Source of the DNA: CAWULT01 sp963923455
Lineage (GTDB): Bacteria > Acidobacteriota > Vicinamibacteria > Vicinamibacterales > UBA2999
Length of the DNA: 64,000 nt
Assembly (NCBI GenBank): GCA_963923455.1
Contig: CAWULT010000001.1
Span: 74,868-138,867 of the forward strand
Direction: 5' to 3'
The notes beneath the pieces are model-generated. The model had not been told where the DNA came from. It was given only the letters and a program-made list of their open reading frames with translations, and searched no databases. Of this stretch, positions 54,087-62,608 are shown piece by piece (position 1 is the stretch's first letter; each line of letters starts with the position of its first letter). The position numbers and the translations under genes are program-made.

Positions 54087-55925
54087 ATGTCCGCTCAGCG
54101 AAAGACCCTGCCGATCGCCAACCCCCTGCGCCGCAACGTCGCGATCATCGCGCACGTCGACCACGGCAAGACCACGCTCGTCGACGCGCTGCTGCGCCAG
54201 AGCGGGGCCTTCCGCGCCAACCAGCAGGTGGCCGAGCGCGTGATGGACAGCAACGACCTCGAACGAGAGCGGGGCATCACCATCCTGGCCAAGAACACGG
54301 CGGTGCACTACCGCGACCTGTTGATCAACATCTGCGACACCCCCGGGCACGCCGACTTCGGGGGCGAGGTCGAGCGCACGCTCTCGATGGTCGACGGCGT
54401 CATCCTGCTCGTCGACGCGTCGGAGGGGCCGCTGCCGCAGACGCGATTCGTGCTGCGCAAGGCGCTCGAGCGGGGCCTGCCCCCGATCGTCGTGATGAAC
54501 AAGATCGACCGGCCGGACGCCCGCCCGCAGGAAGTGCTCAACGAGATCTACGACCTCTTCATCGACCTCGACGCGACCGAGGACCAGATCGAGTTCCCCG
54601 TGCTCTACACCAACGCGCGGGACGGCGTCGCGAGCGCCGACCCGGTGGTGCGCGGCGAGAACCTGCAGCCGTTGTTCGATGCCATCGTCGAGCACGTGCC
54701 GCCCCCGCGCGGCGTCGTCGACGGCGGGCTGCAGATGCTCGTTGCCAACCTCGATTCGAGCGACTACCTCGGCCGCATCGCGATCGGCCGCGTCTTCAAC
54801 GGCCGCGTGCGCCTGAACGACCAGGTCGCGGTGATGAAGCTCGATGGCCGCGTGCACCCGACGAAGGTGACCAAGCTGTTCGCCTTCGACGGCCTCAAGC
54901 GCGTCGAGATCGAGGAGGCGGCGGCCGGAGACATCGTCTGCCTCGCCGGCATCGAGGACATCACCATCGGCGAGACCATCGCGGATCCGGAGAACCCGGT
55001 CGCCATTGCGCACATTGCCGTCGACGAACCGACGGTGTCGATGATCTTTGGCGTCAACACGTCGCCGCTCGCCGGCAGGGACGGGCAGTACGTCACCTCG
55101 CGCAACCTGCGGGAGCGGCTGCAGAAGGAGTTGCTCGGCAACGTGTCGCTGCGCGTCGAAGACACCGACACGCCCGAGCAGATGCGGGTGGTGGGCCGCG
55201 GCGAGCTGCAGCTGTCGATTCTGATCGAGATGATGCGGCGTGAGGGCTTCGAGCTGCAGGTGTCCCGGCCCGAGATCGTGATCAAGGAGATCGACGGCGT
55301 CCGGATGGAGCCGGTCGAGGACCTGGTCATCGACGTGCCGGAGGACTTCCAGGGGGTGGTGATCGCGATGGCCGGCGGCCGTCGCGGCGTGATGAGCAAG
55401 ATGGTCAATCACGGCAGCGGGCGGGTCCGCCTGGAGTTCCGCATCCCGACGCGTGGCCTCATCGGCTTCCGGTCGCAGTTCCTGACCGACACCAAGGGCA
55501 CCGGCATCATGAACCACCTGTTCGCGGGGTGGGAGCCGTGGCACGGGGCGATTCCAGCCCGGCCGACCGGTGCCCTGGTGGCGGACCGCACCGGCGTGGC
55601 GACCGCCTACGCGATCGCGAACCTGCAGGAGCGGGGCGAGATCCTCATCGATCCGGGCGTGACGGTCTACGAGGGCATGATCATCGGCGAGAACGCGCGC
55701 ACGAACGACATGGACGTCAACGTGACGAAAGAGAAGAAGCAGACGAACATGCGTGCGTCGAGCGCCGACGAGGCGATTCGCCTGATCCCGCCGCGGCGGC
55801 TCTCGCTCGAACAGGCCATCGAGTTCATCAACGACGACGAGCTGGTCGAGGTCACGCCGAAGAACATCCGTCTGCGCAAGCGCATCCTCGCGGGCAACCT
55901 CCGGCCGAAGAAGGCCGAGGCCTGA
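54087..55925 (+). CDS. typA: GTP-binding protein TypA/BipA
   Basis: The 612-residue translational GTPase binds the ribosome and aids 50S assembly and stress adaptation. G1 (AHVDHGKTT), G2 (RGITI), G3 (DTPGHADFGGEV) and G4 (NKIDRPDA) are intact. Domain II, EF-G-like domains III and V and the BipA-specific C-terminal domain (GMIIGENARTNDMDVNV, then KKQTNMRAS) follow. ATG at 54087 is chosen because the upstream frame is antisense to the M23 gene. Confidence 0.96.
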   Translation: MSAQRKTLPIANPLRRNVAIIAHVDHGKTTLVDALLRQSGAFRANQQVAERVMDSNDLERERGITILAKNTAVHYRDLLINICDTPGHADFGGEVERTLSMVDGVILLVDASEGPLPQTRFVLRKALERGLPPIVVMNKIDRPDARPQEVLNEIYDLFIDLDATEDQIEFPVLYTNARDGVASADPVVRGENLQPLFDAIVEHVPPPRGVVDGGLQMLVANLDSSDYLGRIAIGRVFNGRVRLNDQVAVMKLDGRVHPTKVTKLFAFDGLKRVEIEEAAAGDIVCLAGIEDITIGETIADPENPVAIAHIAVDEPTVSMIFGVNTSPLAGRDGQYVTSRNLRERLQKELLGNVSLRVEDTDTPEQMRVVGRGELQLSILIEMMRREGFELQVSRPEIVIKEIDGVRMEPVEDLVIDVPEDFQGVVIAMAGGRRGVMSKMVNHGSGRVRLEFRIPTRGLIGFRSQFLTDTKGTGIMNHLFAGWEPWHGAIPARPTGALVADRTGVATAYAIANLQERGEILIDPGVTVYEGMIIGENARTNDMDVNVTKEKKQTNMRASSADEAIRLIPPRRLSLEQAIEFINDDELVEVTPKNIRLRKRILAGNLRPKKAEA

Positions 55926-56091
55926 CGGTTACGAATTCGTCGAACGGCTGAGTGTTCTGATCCCGGATCTGTGATCGCCCGGCTGACTCTGGTGTCAGGA
56001 CGCTGACGGCGGTCGCGGTGCGGCTGAGTGCGGCGCCGTGCAGTTCCGGGCACGTTGCCTGGATTTTTTGGAGTACGTCCCCGGGTACGCG

Positions 56092-56120
56092 CTTTGCTCG
56101 GCTGACTGCGCCTGTATACT
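56092..56120 (+). promoter_or_regulatory. candidate mreB promoter
   Basis: TTTGCT (56093-56098), 16 bases, TATACT (56115-56120). The leader of about 22 bases contains AGGAGGT. The spacer 55926-56148 shows nothing else I can support. Confidence 0.5.
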
Positions 56121-56148
56121 GCAGGTCCTTTTCGTGCAGGAGGTCCGT

Positions 56149-57171
56149 GTGCTGCTTGGGGCGATGGCGCTCTTCTCGAACGACCTGGCGATCGATCTCG
56201 GTACCGCCAATACGTGCGTGTTCGCGCGCGGCCAGGGTATCGTGCTGAACGAGCCTTCGATCGTCGCCGTCAACAACGTCAGCGACGAGATCGAGGCCGT
56301 CGGCAGCGAGGCCAAGGAGATGCTGGGGCGGACGCCCGGGAGCATCACGGCGATCCGGCCGATGCGCGACGGCGTCATCGCGGACTTCGACGCGGCGGAG
56401 AAGATGCTCGGCTACTTCATCCGCAAGGCGCACCGGCGCAAGAGCTTCGTCCGCCCGCGCGTGATCATCGGCGTGCCGTCGGAGATCACGCAGGTCGAGC
56501 GGCGCGCGGTCAAGGAGAGCGCGTATCGGGCCAAGGCCAGCGAGGTGCACCTCATCGAGGAGGGGATGGCGGCCGCGATCGGCGCCGGCCTGCCGATCAC
56601 CGAGGCCTCGGGGAGCATGATCGTCGACATCGGCGGCGGCACGACCGACATCGCCGTGATCTCGCTGGCCGGCATCGTCTACAGCAAGTCGGTGCGGATC
56701 GCCGGCAACGCCATGGACGAGGCCATCATCCACTACGTCAAGCGCGAGCACGACCTGCTGATCGGCGAGCGGACGGCCGAGCGGATCAAGATCGAGCTCG
56801 GTTCGGCGGCGCCGCTCCACGGCCGGAAGGAGATGGAGGTCAAGGGCCGCCACGTGATCGAAGGCAGACCGACCACCGTGGTGCTGCACGACGCGCAGAT
56901 TCGCGAGGCGCTGAGCGAGCCGGTCCGCCAGATCGTCCAGGCCGTCCGCGACGCGCTCGAGCGCATTCCGCCGGAGCTGTCGGCCGACGTCTACGACCGC
57001 GGCATCACGCTGAGCGGCGGCGGCGCGCTGCTGCAGAACCTCGACGAGCGCGTCCGTCGTGAAACCGGTCTGCCGGTCCAGGTGGCCGAGGATCCCTTGT
57101 CGTCGGTGGTGCTCGGCGCGGGGAAGATGCTGTCGGACTTCGCGCTGCTGCGGAAGCTGTCGATCGACTGA
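56149..57171 (+). CDS. mreB: rod shape-determining protein MreB
   Basis: MreB is the bacterial actin that guides lateral wall synthesis. The 340-residue protein shows SNDLAIDLGTANTCVFARGQG (phosphate 1), IVDIGGGTTDIAVISLAG (phosphate 2), IAGNAMDEAI and LSGGGALLQNLD (adenosine motif). GTG at 56149, 4 bases after AGGAGGT, gives a short amphipathic N-terminus (VLLGAMALFSN). ATG at 56164 is the alternative. mreC, mreD and rodA do not follow; a convergent ferredoxin gene lies next, so mreB is solitary here. Confidence 0.95.
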   Translation: MLLGAMALFSNDLAIDLGTANTCVFARGQGIVLNEPSIVAVNNVSDEIEAVGSEAKEMLGRTPGSITAIRPMRDGVIADFDAAEKMLGYFIRKAHRRKSFVRPRVIIGVPSEITQVERRAVKESAYRAKASEVHLIEEGMAAAIGAGLPITEASGSMIVDIGGGTTDIAVISLAGIVYSKSVRIAGNAMDEAIIHYVKREHDLLIGERTAERIKIELGSAAPLHGRKEMEVKGRHVIEGRPTTVVLHDAQIREALSEPVRQIVQAVRDALERIPPELSADVYDRGITLSGGGALLQNLDERVRRETGLPVQVAEDPLSSVVLGAGKMLSDFALLRKLSID

Positions 57172-57185
57172 CGGCCCGCCGTCAG
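57168..57185. terminator. symmetric hairpin covering both stop codons of mreB and ferredoxin
   Basis: CTGACGG CCCG CCGTCAG forms a 7-bp perfect stem whose two arms contain the two TGA stops of the convergent genes. There is no T-run. Confidence 0.45.
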
Positions 57186-57529
57186 ACCCACTCGGGCGGC
57201 GGCTGGATCGTCGGCTCGGGCGTCCGGCCGGCGTCCGGCCGCCCGCTCCCTTCGAGCCGGTTCTTGACGCGCAGCGTCATGTCCTGCTCGCACGTGATCT
57301 GGCAGGACAGCCGGACGCCGGACAGCCCCTTCTCGGTCAACTTGGCCTGCTCGGCGCGCGTCATCCGCGCGGGCTCGCCCTCCACGAACTCCACGCGGCA
57401 CGTCGTGCAGCGCGCGTTGCCGCCGCAGGCGTGGAGGATGTCCACTCCCGCACCTTCGATCGCGTTGACGAGCCGCGTGCCCGGCTCCACGGTGACGGTC
57501 GTGAACCCCTCGATGGTCAGTGTCGGCAT
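57182..57529 (-). CDS. 2Fe-2S ferredoxin
   Basis: The 115-residue protein has a plant-type [2Fe-2S] site, CGGNARCTTC (about 34-43), and a further Cys in LSCQIT that completes the ligands, in a beta-grasp fold (TLTIEGFTTVTVEPGTRLV). It carries single electrons in the cytosol; the partner is unknown. The Pro-rich C-terminal tail (about 92-115) is unusual. ATG at 57529 is 7 bases after TAACAT. Confidence 0.92.
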   Translation of the reverse strand: MPTLTIEGFTTVTVEPGTRLVNAIEGAGVDILHACGGNARCTTCRVEFVEGEPARMTRAEQAKLTEKGLSGVRLSCQITCEQDMTLRVKNRLEGSGRPDAGRTPEPTIQPPPEWV

Positions 57530-57536
57530 GCGCGCT

Positions 57537-57542
57537 ATGTTA
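57537..57542 (-). promoter_or_regulatory. -10 box TAACAT, 7 bases before the ferredoxin ATG
   Basis: Spacing predicts a transcript starting at or one base before the start codon. Confidence 0.4.
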
Positions 57543-57558
57543 ACGTATCTCGCTGACC

Positions 57559-58071
57559 ATGCCTGAGTCCCACGCCGTGCCACGCCCTTCGCAACTGTGG
57601 AAGCCGCTCGATCAGGATCGCAAGATGAAGGCCGCCGAGGCCTTCTGGAAGGACGAGAACGCTGCGCTCGAGCAGGCCGAGGCCCTCGCGATGATCGCGC
57701 AGCGGATCAAGTTCCGCCCGAAGAGCGTGATCGGGCTGCCGCTCGAGAAGAAGGTGAGCCAGCTCGCCTCGCTCGCCAGCGTCTCCGAGCTGGTGGCCGC
57801 TCGGCTGCTCGTGGCCTACCATCTGGAACACCAGCGCCCGATGATGGGGGCGTTCCTCGATGCGCTCGGCATCCCGCACGAGAACGGCATGATCGCGGAC
57901 GACGAGGTGGCGCCGCCGACGCCCGAGGCGCTCAAGGCGGCGGCCGCGACGCTGGCCCAGGCGTATCCGGCGGACGACGTGGCGCTCTACCTGTCGACGC
58001 TGCAGTGGCAGGACGTGGAGACCTGGGGCGCGCTGGCCGAGGCTCCCGAGAGCCGCACCGCGTCCGCCTAG
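57559..58071 (+). CDS. hypothetical helical protein
   Basis: I do not recognise this 170-residue protein. It is soluble and mostly helical, with WKPLDQDRKMKAAEAFWKDE, PKSVIGLPLEKKVSQLA and VAYHLEHQRPMMGAFLDALG. No membrane segment or catalytic motif is seen. It lies 9 bases before the terC gene and diverges from the ferredoxin gene. Coding bias matches its neighbours, so it is likely real. Confidence 0.65.
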   Translation: MPESHAVPRPSQLWKPLDQDRKMKAAEAFWKDENAALEQAEALAMIAQRIKFRPKSVIGLPLEKKVSQLASLASVSELVAARLLVAYHLEHQRPMMGAFLDALGIPHENGMIADDEVAPPTPEALKAAAATLAQAYPADDVALYLSTLQWQDVETWGALAEAPESRTASA

Positions 58072-58080
58072 GCGGACACG

Positions 58081-58839
58081 ATGGACGATCTGTCGATCGC
58101 GCTGTCCTGGGCGACCGGTGTCGAGGGCTGGGTCGCGCTCGTCACGCTCACGGTGCTCGAGATCGTGCTCGGCATCGACAACATCGTGTTCATCTCGATC
58201 CTGGCCGGCAAGCTGCCGGCCGCGGACCGGGAGCGCGCCAGACGGACGGGCCTGTCGCTGGCGATGTTCATCCGCATCGCGCTGCTGCTGTCGATTTCCT
58301 GGGTGATGGGCCTGACGGCACCGCTCGTCACGGTCCTGGCGAACGAGATCTCGGGCCGCGACCTGATCCTGCTCGTCGGCGGCCTGTTCCTCATCGCGAA
58401 GAGCACGCACGAGATCCACGACAAGCTGGAGGGTGAGCGTGGCGACGGCGCCGGACGCGTGGCCGCGTCGTTCGCGGGCGTCATCGTGCAGATCCTGCTG
58501 CTCGACATCGTGTTCTCCCTCGATTCGGTCATCACCGCCGTCGGGATGGCGGAGCACGTCTCGATCATGGTGCTGGCGGTCGTGATCGCGGTCGGCGTGA
58601 TGCTGCTCTCGTCGGGGGCGATCAGCGACTTCGTCGAACGGCATCCGACGGTCAAGATGCTCGCGCTGAGCTTCCTGCTGCTCATCGGCGTGTCGCTGCT
58701 GGCCGAGGGGCTCGACCAGCACATCGAGAAGGGCTACATCTACTTCGCGATGGGCTTCTCGGTGTTCGTCGAGATGATCAACCTGAGGGCGCGCGGCAGG
58801 GCGGAACCCGTCCAGCTCCATTCGAAGTACACCGAGTAG
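58081..58839 (+). CDS. TerC family integral membrane protein
   Basis: The 252-residue membrane protein has seven or eight helices and the family motif EIVLGIDNIVFISILAGKLP, then ISWVMGL and the second acidic helix LLDIVFSLDSVITAVGMA. TerC/Alx proteins are linked to manganese export to exoenzymes and to tellurite resistance. No ter genes are nearby, so a metal-export role is more likely. Confidence 0.9.
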   Translation: MDDLSIALSWATGVEGWVALVTLTVLEIVLGIDNIVFISILAGKLPAADRERARRTGLSLAMFIRIALLLSISWVMGLTAPLVTVLANEISGRDLILLVGGLFLIAKSTHEIHDKLEGERGDGAGRVAASFAGVIVQILLLDIVFSLDSVITAVGMAEHVSIMVLAVVIAVGVMLLSSGAISDFVERHPTVKMLALSFLLLIGVSLLAEGLDQHIEKGYIYFAMGFSVFVEMINLRARGRAEPVQLHSKYTE

Positions 58840-58880
58840 GCGGAGCGCCGGCGTCGGACCACGGCCGCCGGGGCGACCCG

Positions 58881-59546
58881 TCAGACGAGCGCCAGTATCC
58901 AGCGGGCGACCGTCGCGACGACCTCGTCGAGCACGGCGCCGGCGGCGCGGCCGCGCACCGCGAAGGCGTGGTTCCCGCCCTCGATCAGGTGCAGGGTCAG
59001 CGGACCGCGAACCGCGGCCAGCGCGGGCCGCAGTTCCTCCGGCGTGCCGAAGGCGTCGCGGGAGCCCTGAACGACCAGCAGGGGCCACGTGATGCCGGCC
59101 AGGTGGGCCGTGCGCAACCGCTCGGGCCTGCCGGGTGGATGGAGCGGGTAGCCGAGCGCGACGACGCCCCGCGCGTCGACGGCGTGGGCCGCCGCGAGGT
59201 GGGTGGCCATCCGGCCGCCCATCGACTTGCCGCCAACGAACCGCGGCAGGTGCCCGGTCGCCGATTCGCGGGCGACCGCGCCGGCGACCGCAGCGAAGCA
59301 GGCCTCGAGGACCGGGGCCTTGTCGGGCAGCCGACGGCCCTCGTGGACATACGGAAAGTCGAACGTCACCGTCGTGACCGCATGCCGGGCCAGGCCCTGC
59401 GCCACGGTGGTCATGAACGGATGGTGCTGGCCGGCCCCTGCGCCGTGGGCGAGCACCAGGACGGCTCTTGCGTCCTCGGCTGGATGGCAGCGTGCCGTCG
59501 TGGCGCGATCCGCCCAGGTGACGGTCCACTCGCGAATCGACGGCAC
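58881..59546 (-). CDS. alpha/beta hydrolase, KANL3/Tex30-like
   Basis: The 221-residue hydrolase has AVLVLAHGAGAGQHHPFM, FDFPYVHEGRRLPDK, the nucleophile elbow GGKSMGGRMATHLA (Ser), ALGYPLHPPG, VVQGSRDAFGT (Asp) and IEGGNHAFAV (His). This is the pattern of the KANL3/Tex30 group. The substrate is unknown. The start GTG at 59546 is 5 bases after the stop of the DUF1499 gene. Confidence 0.85.
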   Translation of the reverse strand: MPSIREWTVTWADRATTARCHPAEDARAVLVLAHGAGAGQHHPFMTTVAQGLARHAVTTVTFDFPYVHEGRRLPDKAPVLEACFAAVAGAVARESATGHLPRFVGGKSMGGRMATHLAAAHAVDARGVVALGYPLHPPGRPERLRTAHLAGITWPLLVVQGSRDAFGTPEELRPALAAVRGPLTLHLIEGGNHAFAVRGRAAGAVLDEVVATVARWILALV

Positions 59547-59551
59547 GAGGC

Positions 59552-60265
59552 TCAGCTCCGCTGCAAGCCGGCGAGGAAGACCCGAATCCGGGCGGCGTTG
59601 GCGCCCGCATCGGCGGCGCCCACGCGCGAGACCGACCGCATGTCGACCCGGGTGCCGGCGCCCCAGCGGGTCAGGCGGATCACGACGTCGTCCTCGAACC
59701 CGAACCAGCGCGTGGTGGCCGTCGCCTCGATGCGCCCGGTGCCCTTGTCGGCCGTCACGATCGTCCAACCGGAGGCTTGGGCGAGCGCGAGCGCCTTGTC
59801 GAAGGCCGCCGGCAGCGCGTCGGGCAGCGTGATCGGGGCGACGTCGGGATAGCCGCGGCGTTGCTGCTCCGTCACGGCGGCCGTTCGCACGAGGCCGTTG
59901 GGCGCGCCCCGACGGCGCGGTACCACGGCGTCGAAGGCCGGCGGGTTCTCGAGGTCCGTCGAGACGTCGTGGATCGGTGGAAACGATCGCTGGCGCTGCT
60001 GCCACGTATAGGGCACGACGAACGCCACGACGCCGGCGACGAGCCCCAGCATCGAGACGGCGAACGCCAGCCGCGTGCCGCGCAGGTACTGGTACAGCGC
60101 CACGATGCCGGCGACGACGGCGGCGCCGGCCCCGGCATAGGCCGCGGCGCGCAGCACCGCGAATGCCGTGTCGAGGGACAGGCCCAGGCGGTAGGCCGGG
60201 CCGGCCGCCAGCAGCAGGGCGACCGAGGCGGCCCCGAGGCCGAGCGCGACGAGCGACGCCTTCAT
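59552..60265 (-). CDS. DUF1499 family membrane protein
   Basis: The 237-residue protein has three N-terminal membrane helices (about 5-90) and a C-terminal DUF1499 domain: FPPIHDVSTDLENPPAFDAV, ALALAQASGWTIVTAD, TTRWFGFEDDVVIRLTRW and RVDMRSVSRVGAADAGANAARI. The function is unknown. ATG at 60265 lies 7 bases after TACAAT. Confidence 0.85.
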   Translation of the reverse strand: MKASLVALGLGAASVALLLAAGPAYRLGLSLDTAFAVLRAAAYAGAGAAVVAGIVALYQYLRGTRLAFAVSMLGLVAGVVAFVVPYTWQQRQRSFPPIHDVSTDLENPPAFDAVVPRRRGAPNGLVRTAAVTEQQRRGYPDVAPITLPDALPAAFDKALALAQASGWTIVTADKGTGRIEATATTRWFGFEDDVVIRLTRWGAGTRVDMRSVSRVGAADAGANAARIRVFLAGLQRS

Positions 60266-60272
60266 GCGCGGG

Positions 60273-60278
60273 ATTGTA
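60273..60278 (-). promoter_or_regulatory. -10 box TACAAT, 7 bases before the DUF1499 ATG
   Basis: It is 34 bases from the divergent rsgA -10, making a compact divergent promoter pair. Confidence 0.5.
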
Positions 60279-60312
60279 CCTCCCGCATTCGGGGGCGCCC
60301 ACGCGGCCGGCG

Positions 60313-60318
60313 TACACT
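60313..60318 (+). promoter_or_regulatory. -10 box TACACT, 6 bases before the rsgA GTG
   Basis: The 6 bases between are GGAGGC. This looks like a Shine-Dalgarno but is only one base from the GTG, too close to act as one, so leaderless initiation is more likely. Confidence 0.5.
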
Positions 60319-60324
60319 GGAGGC

Positions 60325-61428
60325 GTGACCCTGCGCGAACTCGGATGGGACGAGGCGACGGCCGGCCACTTCGCGCGGTTCGCGTCCGTGGCGCGCGTAC
60401 AACCGGCACGTGTGGCGGTGGAGTTCAACCACATCTACCGCGTGCTGAGCGCCCCGGCGCCGGACGACGGCGCCGACGTCCAGGCCGAAGAGGTCGAGGC
60501 CGTGGCGGCCGGGCGCCTGAAGCACCAGGCGACGAGCCGCAGCCAGCTGCCGGCGGTGGGTGACTGGGTGGCCGTGCGTCTCGAGCCCGACGGGCGGCGG
60601 GGCCGCATCGTGGCCGTGCTGCCCAGGCGCAGCCAGTTCTCGCGCAAGGCCGCCGGGGAGGTCACCGACCAGCAGGTCGTCGCCGCCAACGTCGACCTGG
60701 TGTTCATCGTGATGGCGCTCGACGCCGACTTCAGCCTCCGCCGACTCGAGCGCTACCTGCTGCTGGCCCGCGAGAGCGGGGCGCAGCCGGTGGTGCTGCT
60801 GACGAAGCCGGACCTGTGCGAGGACGTCGTGTCGCGCGTCGCGGACGTGACCGCCGTCTGCGCCGGCAGCCCCGTCCACGTGATCAACCCGCTGAGCGGC
60901 GAGGGCACCGAGACGGTCCGCGGCTACCTGCCGCCCGGGAGCACGGGCGCGCTGCTCGGATCGTCCGGCGTGGGCAAGAGCACCATCATCAACCGGCTCA
61001 TCGGGGCCGACGTCCGCAAGACGCGCGCGGTCCGAGAGGCCGATTCGAAGGGGCGCCACACCACCACCCATCGCGAGCTGGTCGCGCTGCCGGGCGCTGG
61101 GCTGGTCATCGACACGCCGGGGATGCGCGAACTGCAGCTGTGGGAGGCGACCGACGCGGTTCGCGGCACGTTCGACGACATCGAGGCGCTGGCGGGCGGC
61201 TGCCACTTCGCCGACTGCCGGCACGACAACGAGCCCCGCTGTGCCGTCAAGGACGCGGCCGCACGCGGCGTGCTCGCGGCCGGCCGCCTCGACAGCTACC
61301 GCAAGCTGCAGGAGGAACTGGTGTTCCTGGCGCGGCAGCAGGACGAACGCGCGCTGATCGAATCCAAGCGCCGCGCCAGGGTGCAGGGCAAGGCGATCAA
61401 GCAGTACCTGAAGTCAAAACACCGGTGA
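60325..61428 (+). CDS. rsgA: small ribosomal subunit biogenesis GTPase RsgA
   Basis: RsgA is a circularly permuted GTPase that matures the 30S subunit. The 367-residue protein shows an OB-fold (SQLPAVGDWVAVRLEPDGR), G4 (LLTKPDLC) before G1 (GSSGVGKSTIINRLIG), G2/G3 (DTPGMRELQLW), and the C-terminal zinc knuckle CHFADCRHDNEPRCAV. The N-terminal 60 residues are longer than in E. coli. Its 3' end overlaps the convergent ATPase gene by 15 bases. Confidence 0.95.
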   Translation: MTLRELGWDEATAGHFARFASVARVQPARVAVEFNHIYRVLSAPAPDDGADVQAEEVEAVAAGRLKHQATSRSQLPAVGDWVAVRLEPDGRRGRIVAVLPRRSQFSRKAAGEVTDQQVVAANVDLVFIVMALDADFSLRRLERYLLLARESGAQPVVLLTKPDLCEDVVSRVADVTAVCAGSPVHVINPLSGEGTETVRGYLPPGSTGALLGSSGVGKSTIINRLIGADVRKTRAVREADSKGRHTTTHRELVALPGAGLVIDTPGMRELQLWEATDAVRGTFDDIEALAGGCHFADCRHDNEPRCAVKDAAARGVLAAGRLDSYRKLQEELVFLARQQDERALIESKRRARVQGKAIKQYLKSKHR

Positions 61429-62535
61429 CGGGCGTGGGCGACGGCGCGGCGCCTCGAGCGGCGCCAGCGCGTCGTCGGCCGGAATCGGTCGCGGCGGGGC
61501 GCCCGGCGCCACGGCCGGATGCGGTGCGGGCGGCACGGCGGGCAGCGGCGTGGCGATGAGGTGGTCGAGCGGCGCGAGCAGCAGCCCGCCGGCGAGGAGC
61601 GCCACGGCCGCGACGCCGGCCCAGACCCAGCGGCGGTGACGGCCTCCGTCTGGCGCCGGCTCCAGCGGCGCGATTTCGAGCGCCCGGCCGGCGACGGTGA
61701 CCATTCCGGCGGAGATGTCGCCGGTGCCGAGTTGCGCGCCGAGCATGAGCGCGCGGTCGCAGAGCAGGTTGATCAGGCGCGGCACGCCCCCGCTGAGCGC
61801 GAACAGCGTGTCGTGCGCCGTGGCCTCGAATCGCGGCGGCGACATGCCGCGCGCCACCGTGAGGCGGTGCTCCACGTAGGCCTCGACCTCGATGCGTGTC
61901 AGCGGTCGCAGGACCGCGCGCAGCGAAATACGTGACGCGAGTTGCCGCATGTCGGCCCGGTCGAGCGTCTCGATCAGCGACGGCTGGCCGATCAGCACGA
62001 TCTGCAGCAGGCGCGACGTGTCGGTCTCGAGGTTCGAGATCACCCGGATGTGCTCGAGCACCGGCGGCAGCAGGTGCTGCGCCTCGTCGATGACCAGGAC
62101 GGCGGTACCGCCGATCGGCACGAGCGACAGCAGCAACTGGTGCAGGGCCGACGTCAGGTCGTGGGTCGACGCCGCCGCGACGCGCCCGCTCTGGACGTCG
62201 TCGCGGGAGACGACGCCGAAATCGAGCAGCATCTCGCGCAGCAGGTCGTCGACCGACAGGAATGGGTTGAGGACGAGGGACGACACGCACGTGCGGTCGA
62301 GCTGTCCGAGCAGGGCCCGTCCGAGCGTGGTCTTGCCCGTGCCGACGTCGCCGGTCAGCACGATGAACCCCTCGCGGCGCCGCACGGACTCGAGCAGCAG
62401 GTGCAGGGCTTCTTCGTGGGACTCGCTGAGGTAGAGGAACTGGGGATCGGGGGACAGGGTGAACGGGGAGTGCGCGAAGCCGTAGTACTCCTCGTACGTC
62501 GGACTTCCCCCGGGCGACACGGCCGTCCCGCTCAC
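61414..62535 (-). CDS. ExeA/GspA-like AAA ATPase with C-terminal membrane anchor
   Basis: The 373-residue protein starts near EEYYGFAHSPFTLSPDPQFL, the ExeA-family signature. It has Walker A GDVGTGKTT (about 61-69), Walker B VLVIDEAQHL, sensor-like LASRISLRAVLRPLT and VPRLINLLCDRAL. A single membrane helix (about 308-328) and a Pro/Ala-rich periplasmic tail follow. ExeA helps assemble type II secretion channels; no gsp genes are here. The start is GTG, 8 bases after TATAGT. Confidence 0.87.
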   Translation of the reverse strand: MSGTAVSPGGSPTYEEYYGFAHSPFTLSPDPQFLYLSESHEEALHLLLESVRRREGFIVLTGDVGTGKTTLGRALLGQLDRTCVSSLVLNPFLSVDDLLREMLLDFGVVSRDDVQSGRVAAASTHDLTSALHQLLLSLVPIGGTAVLVIDEAQHLLPPVLEHIRVISNLETDTSRLLQIVLIGQPSLIETLDRADMRQLASRISLRAVLRPLTRIEVEAYVEHRLTVARGMSPPRFEATAHDTLFALSGGVPRLINLLCDRALMLGAQLGTGDISAGMVTVAGRALEIAPLEPAPDGGRHRRWVWAGVAAVALLAGGLLLAPLDHLIATPLPAVPPAPHPAVAPGAPPRPIPADDALAPLEAPRRRPRPSPVF

Positions 62536-62543
62536 GTTTTCGG

Positions 62544-62549
62544 ACTATA
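62544..62549 (-). promoter_or_regulatory. -10 box TATAGT for the ExeA-like ATPase
   Basis: It lies 8 bases before the GTG at 62535, and 47 bases from the divergent PPIase -10. Confidence 0.45.
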
Positions 62550-62596
62550 GCAGGGACCGCCCGGCGCGGTGGCGCGTTTCGGCCCGCGCCGGCACA

Positions 62597-62602
62597 TATA
62601 AT
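62597..62602 (+). promoter_or_regulatory. consensus -10 TATAAT, 6 bases before the PPIase ATG
   Basis: The cleanest example of the start-codon-proximal -10 in this window. Expected +1 is the A of the ATG at 62609. Confidence 0.6.
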
Positions 62603-62608
62603 GCGCCG

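Noticed and set aside
52638..55544. 968-codon minus-strand open frame over typA
   Set aside because: It is antisense to conserved typA and in a shifted frame of the M23 gene. No protein features.
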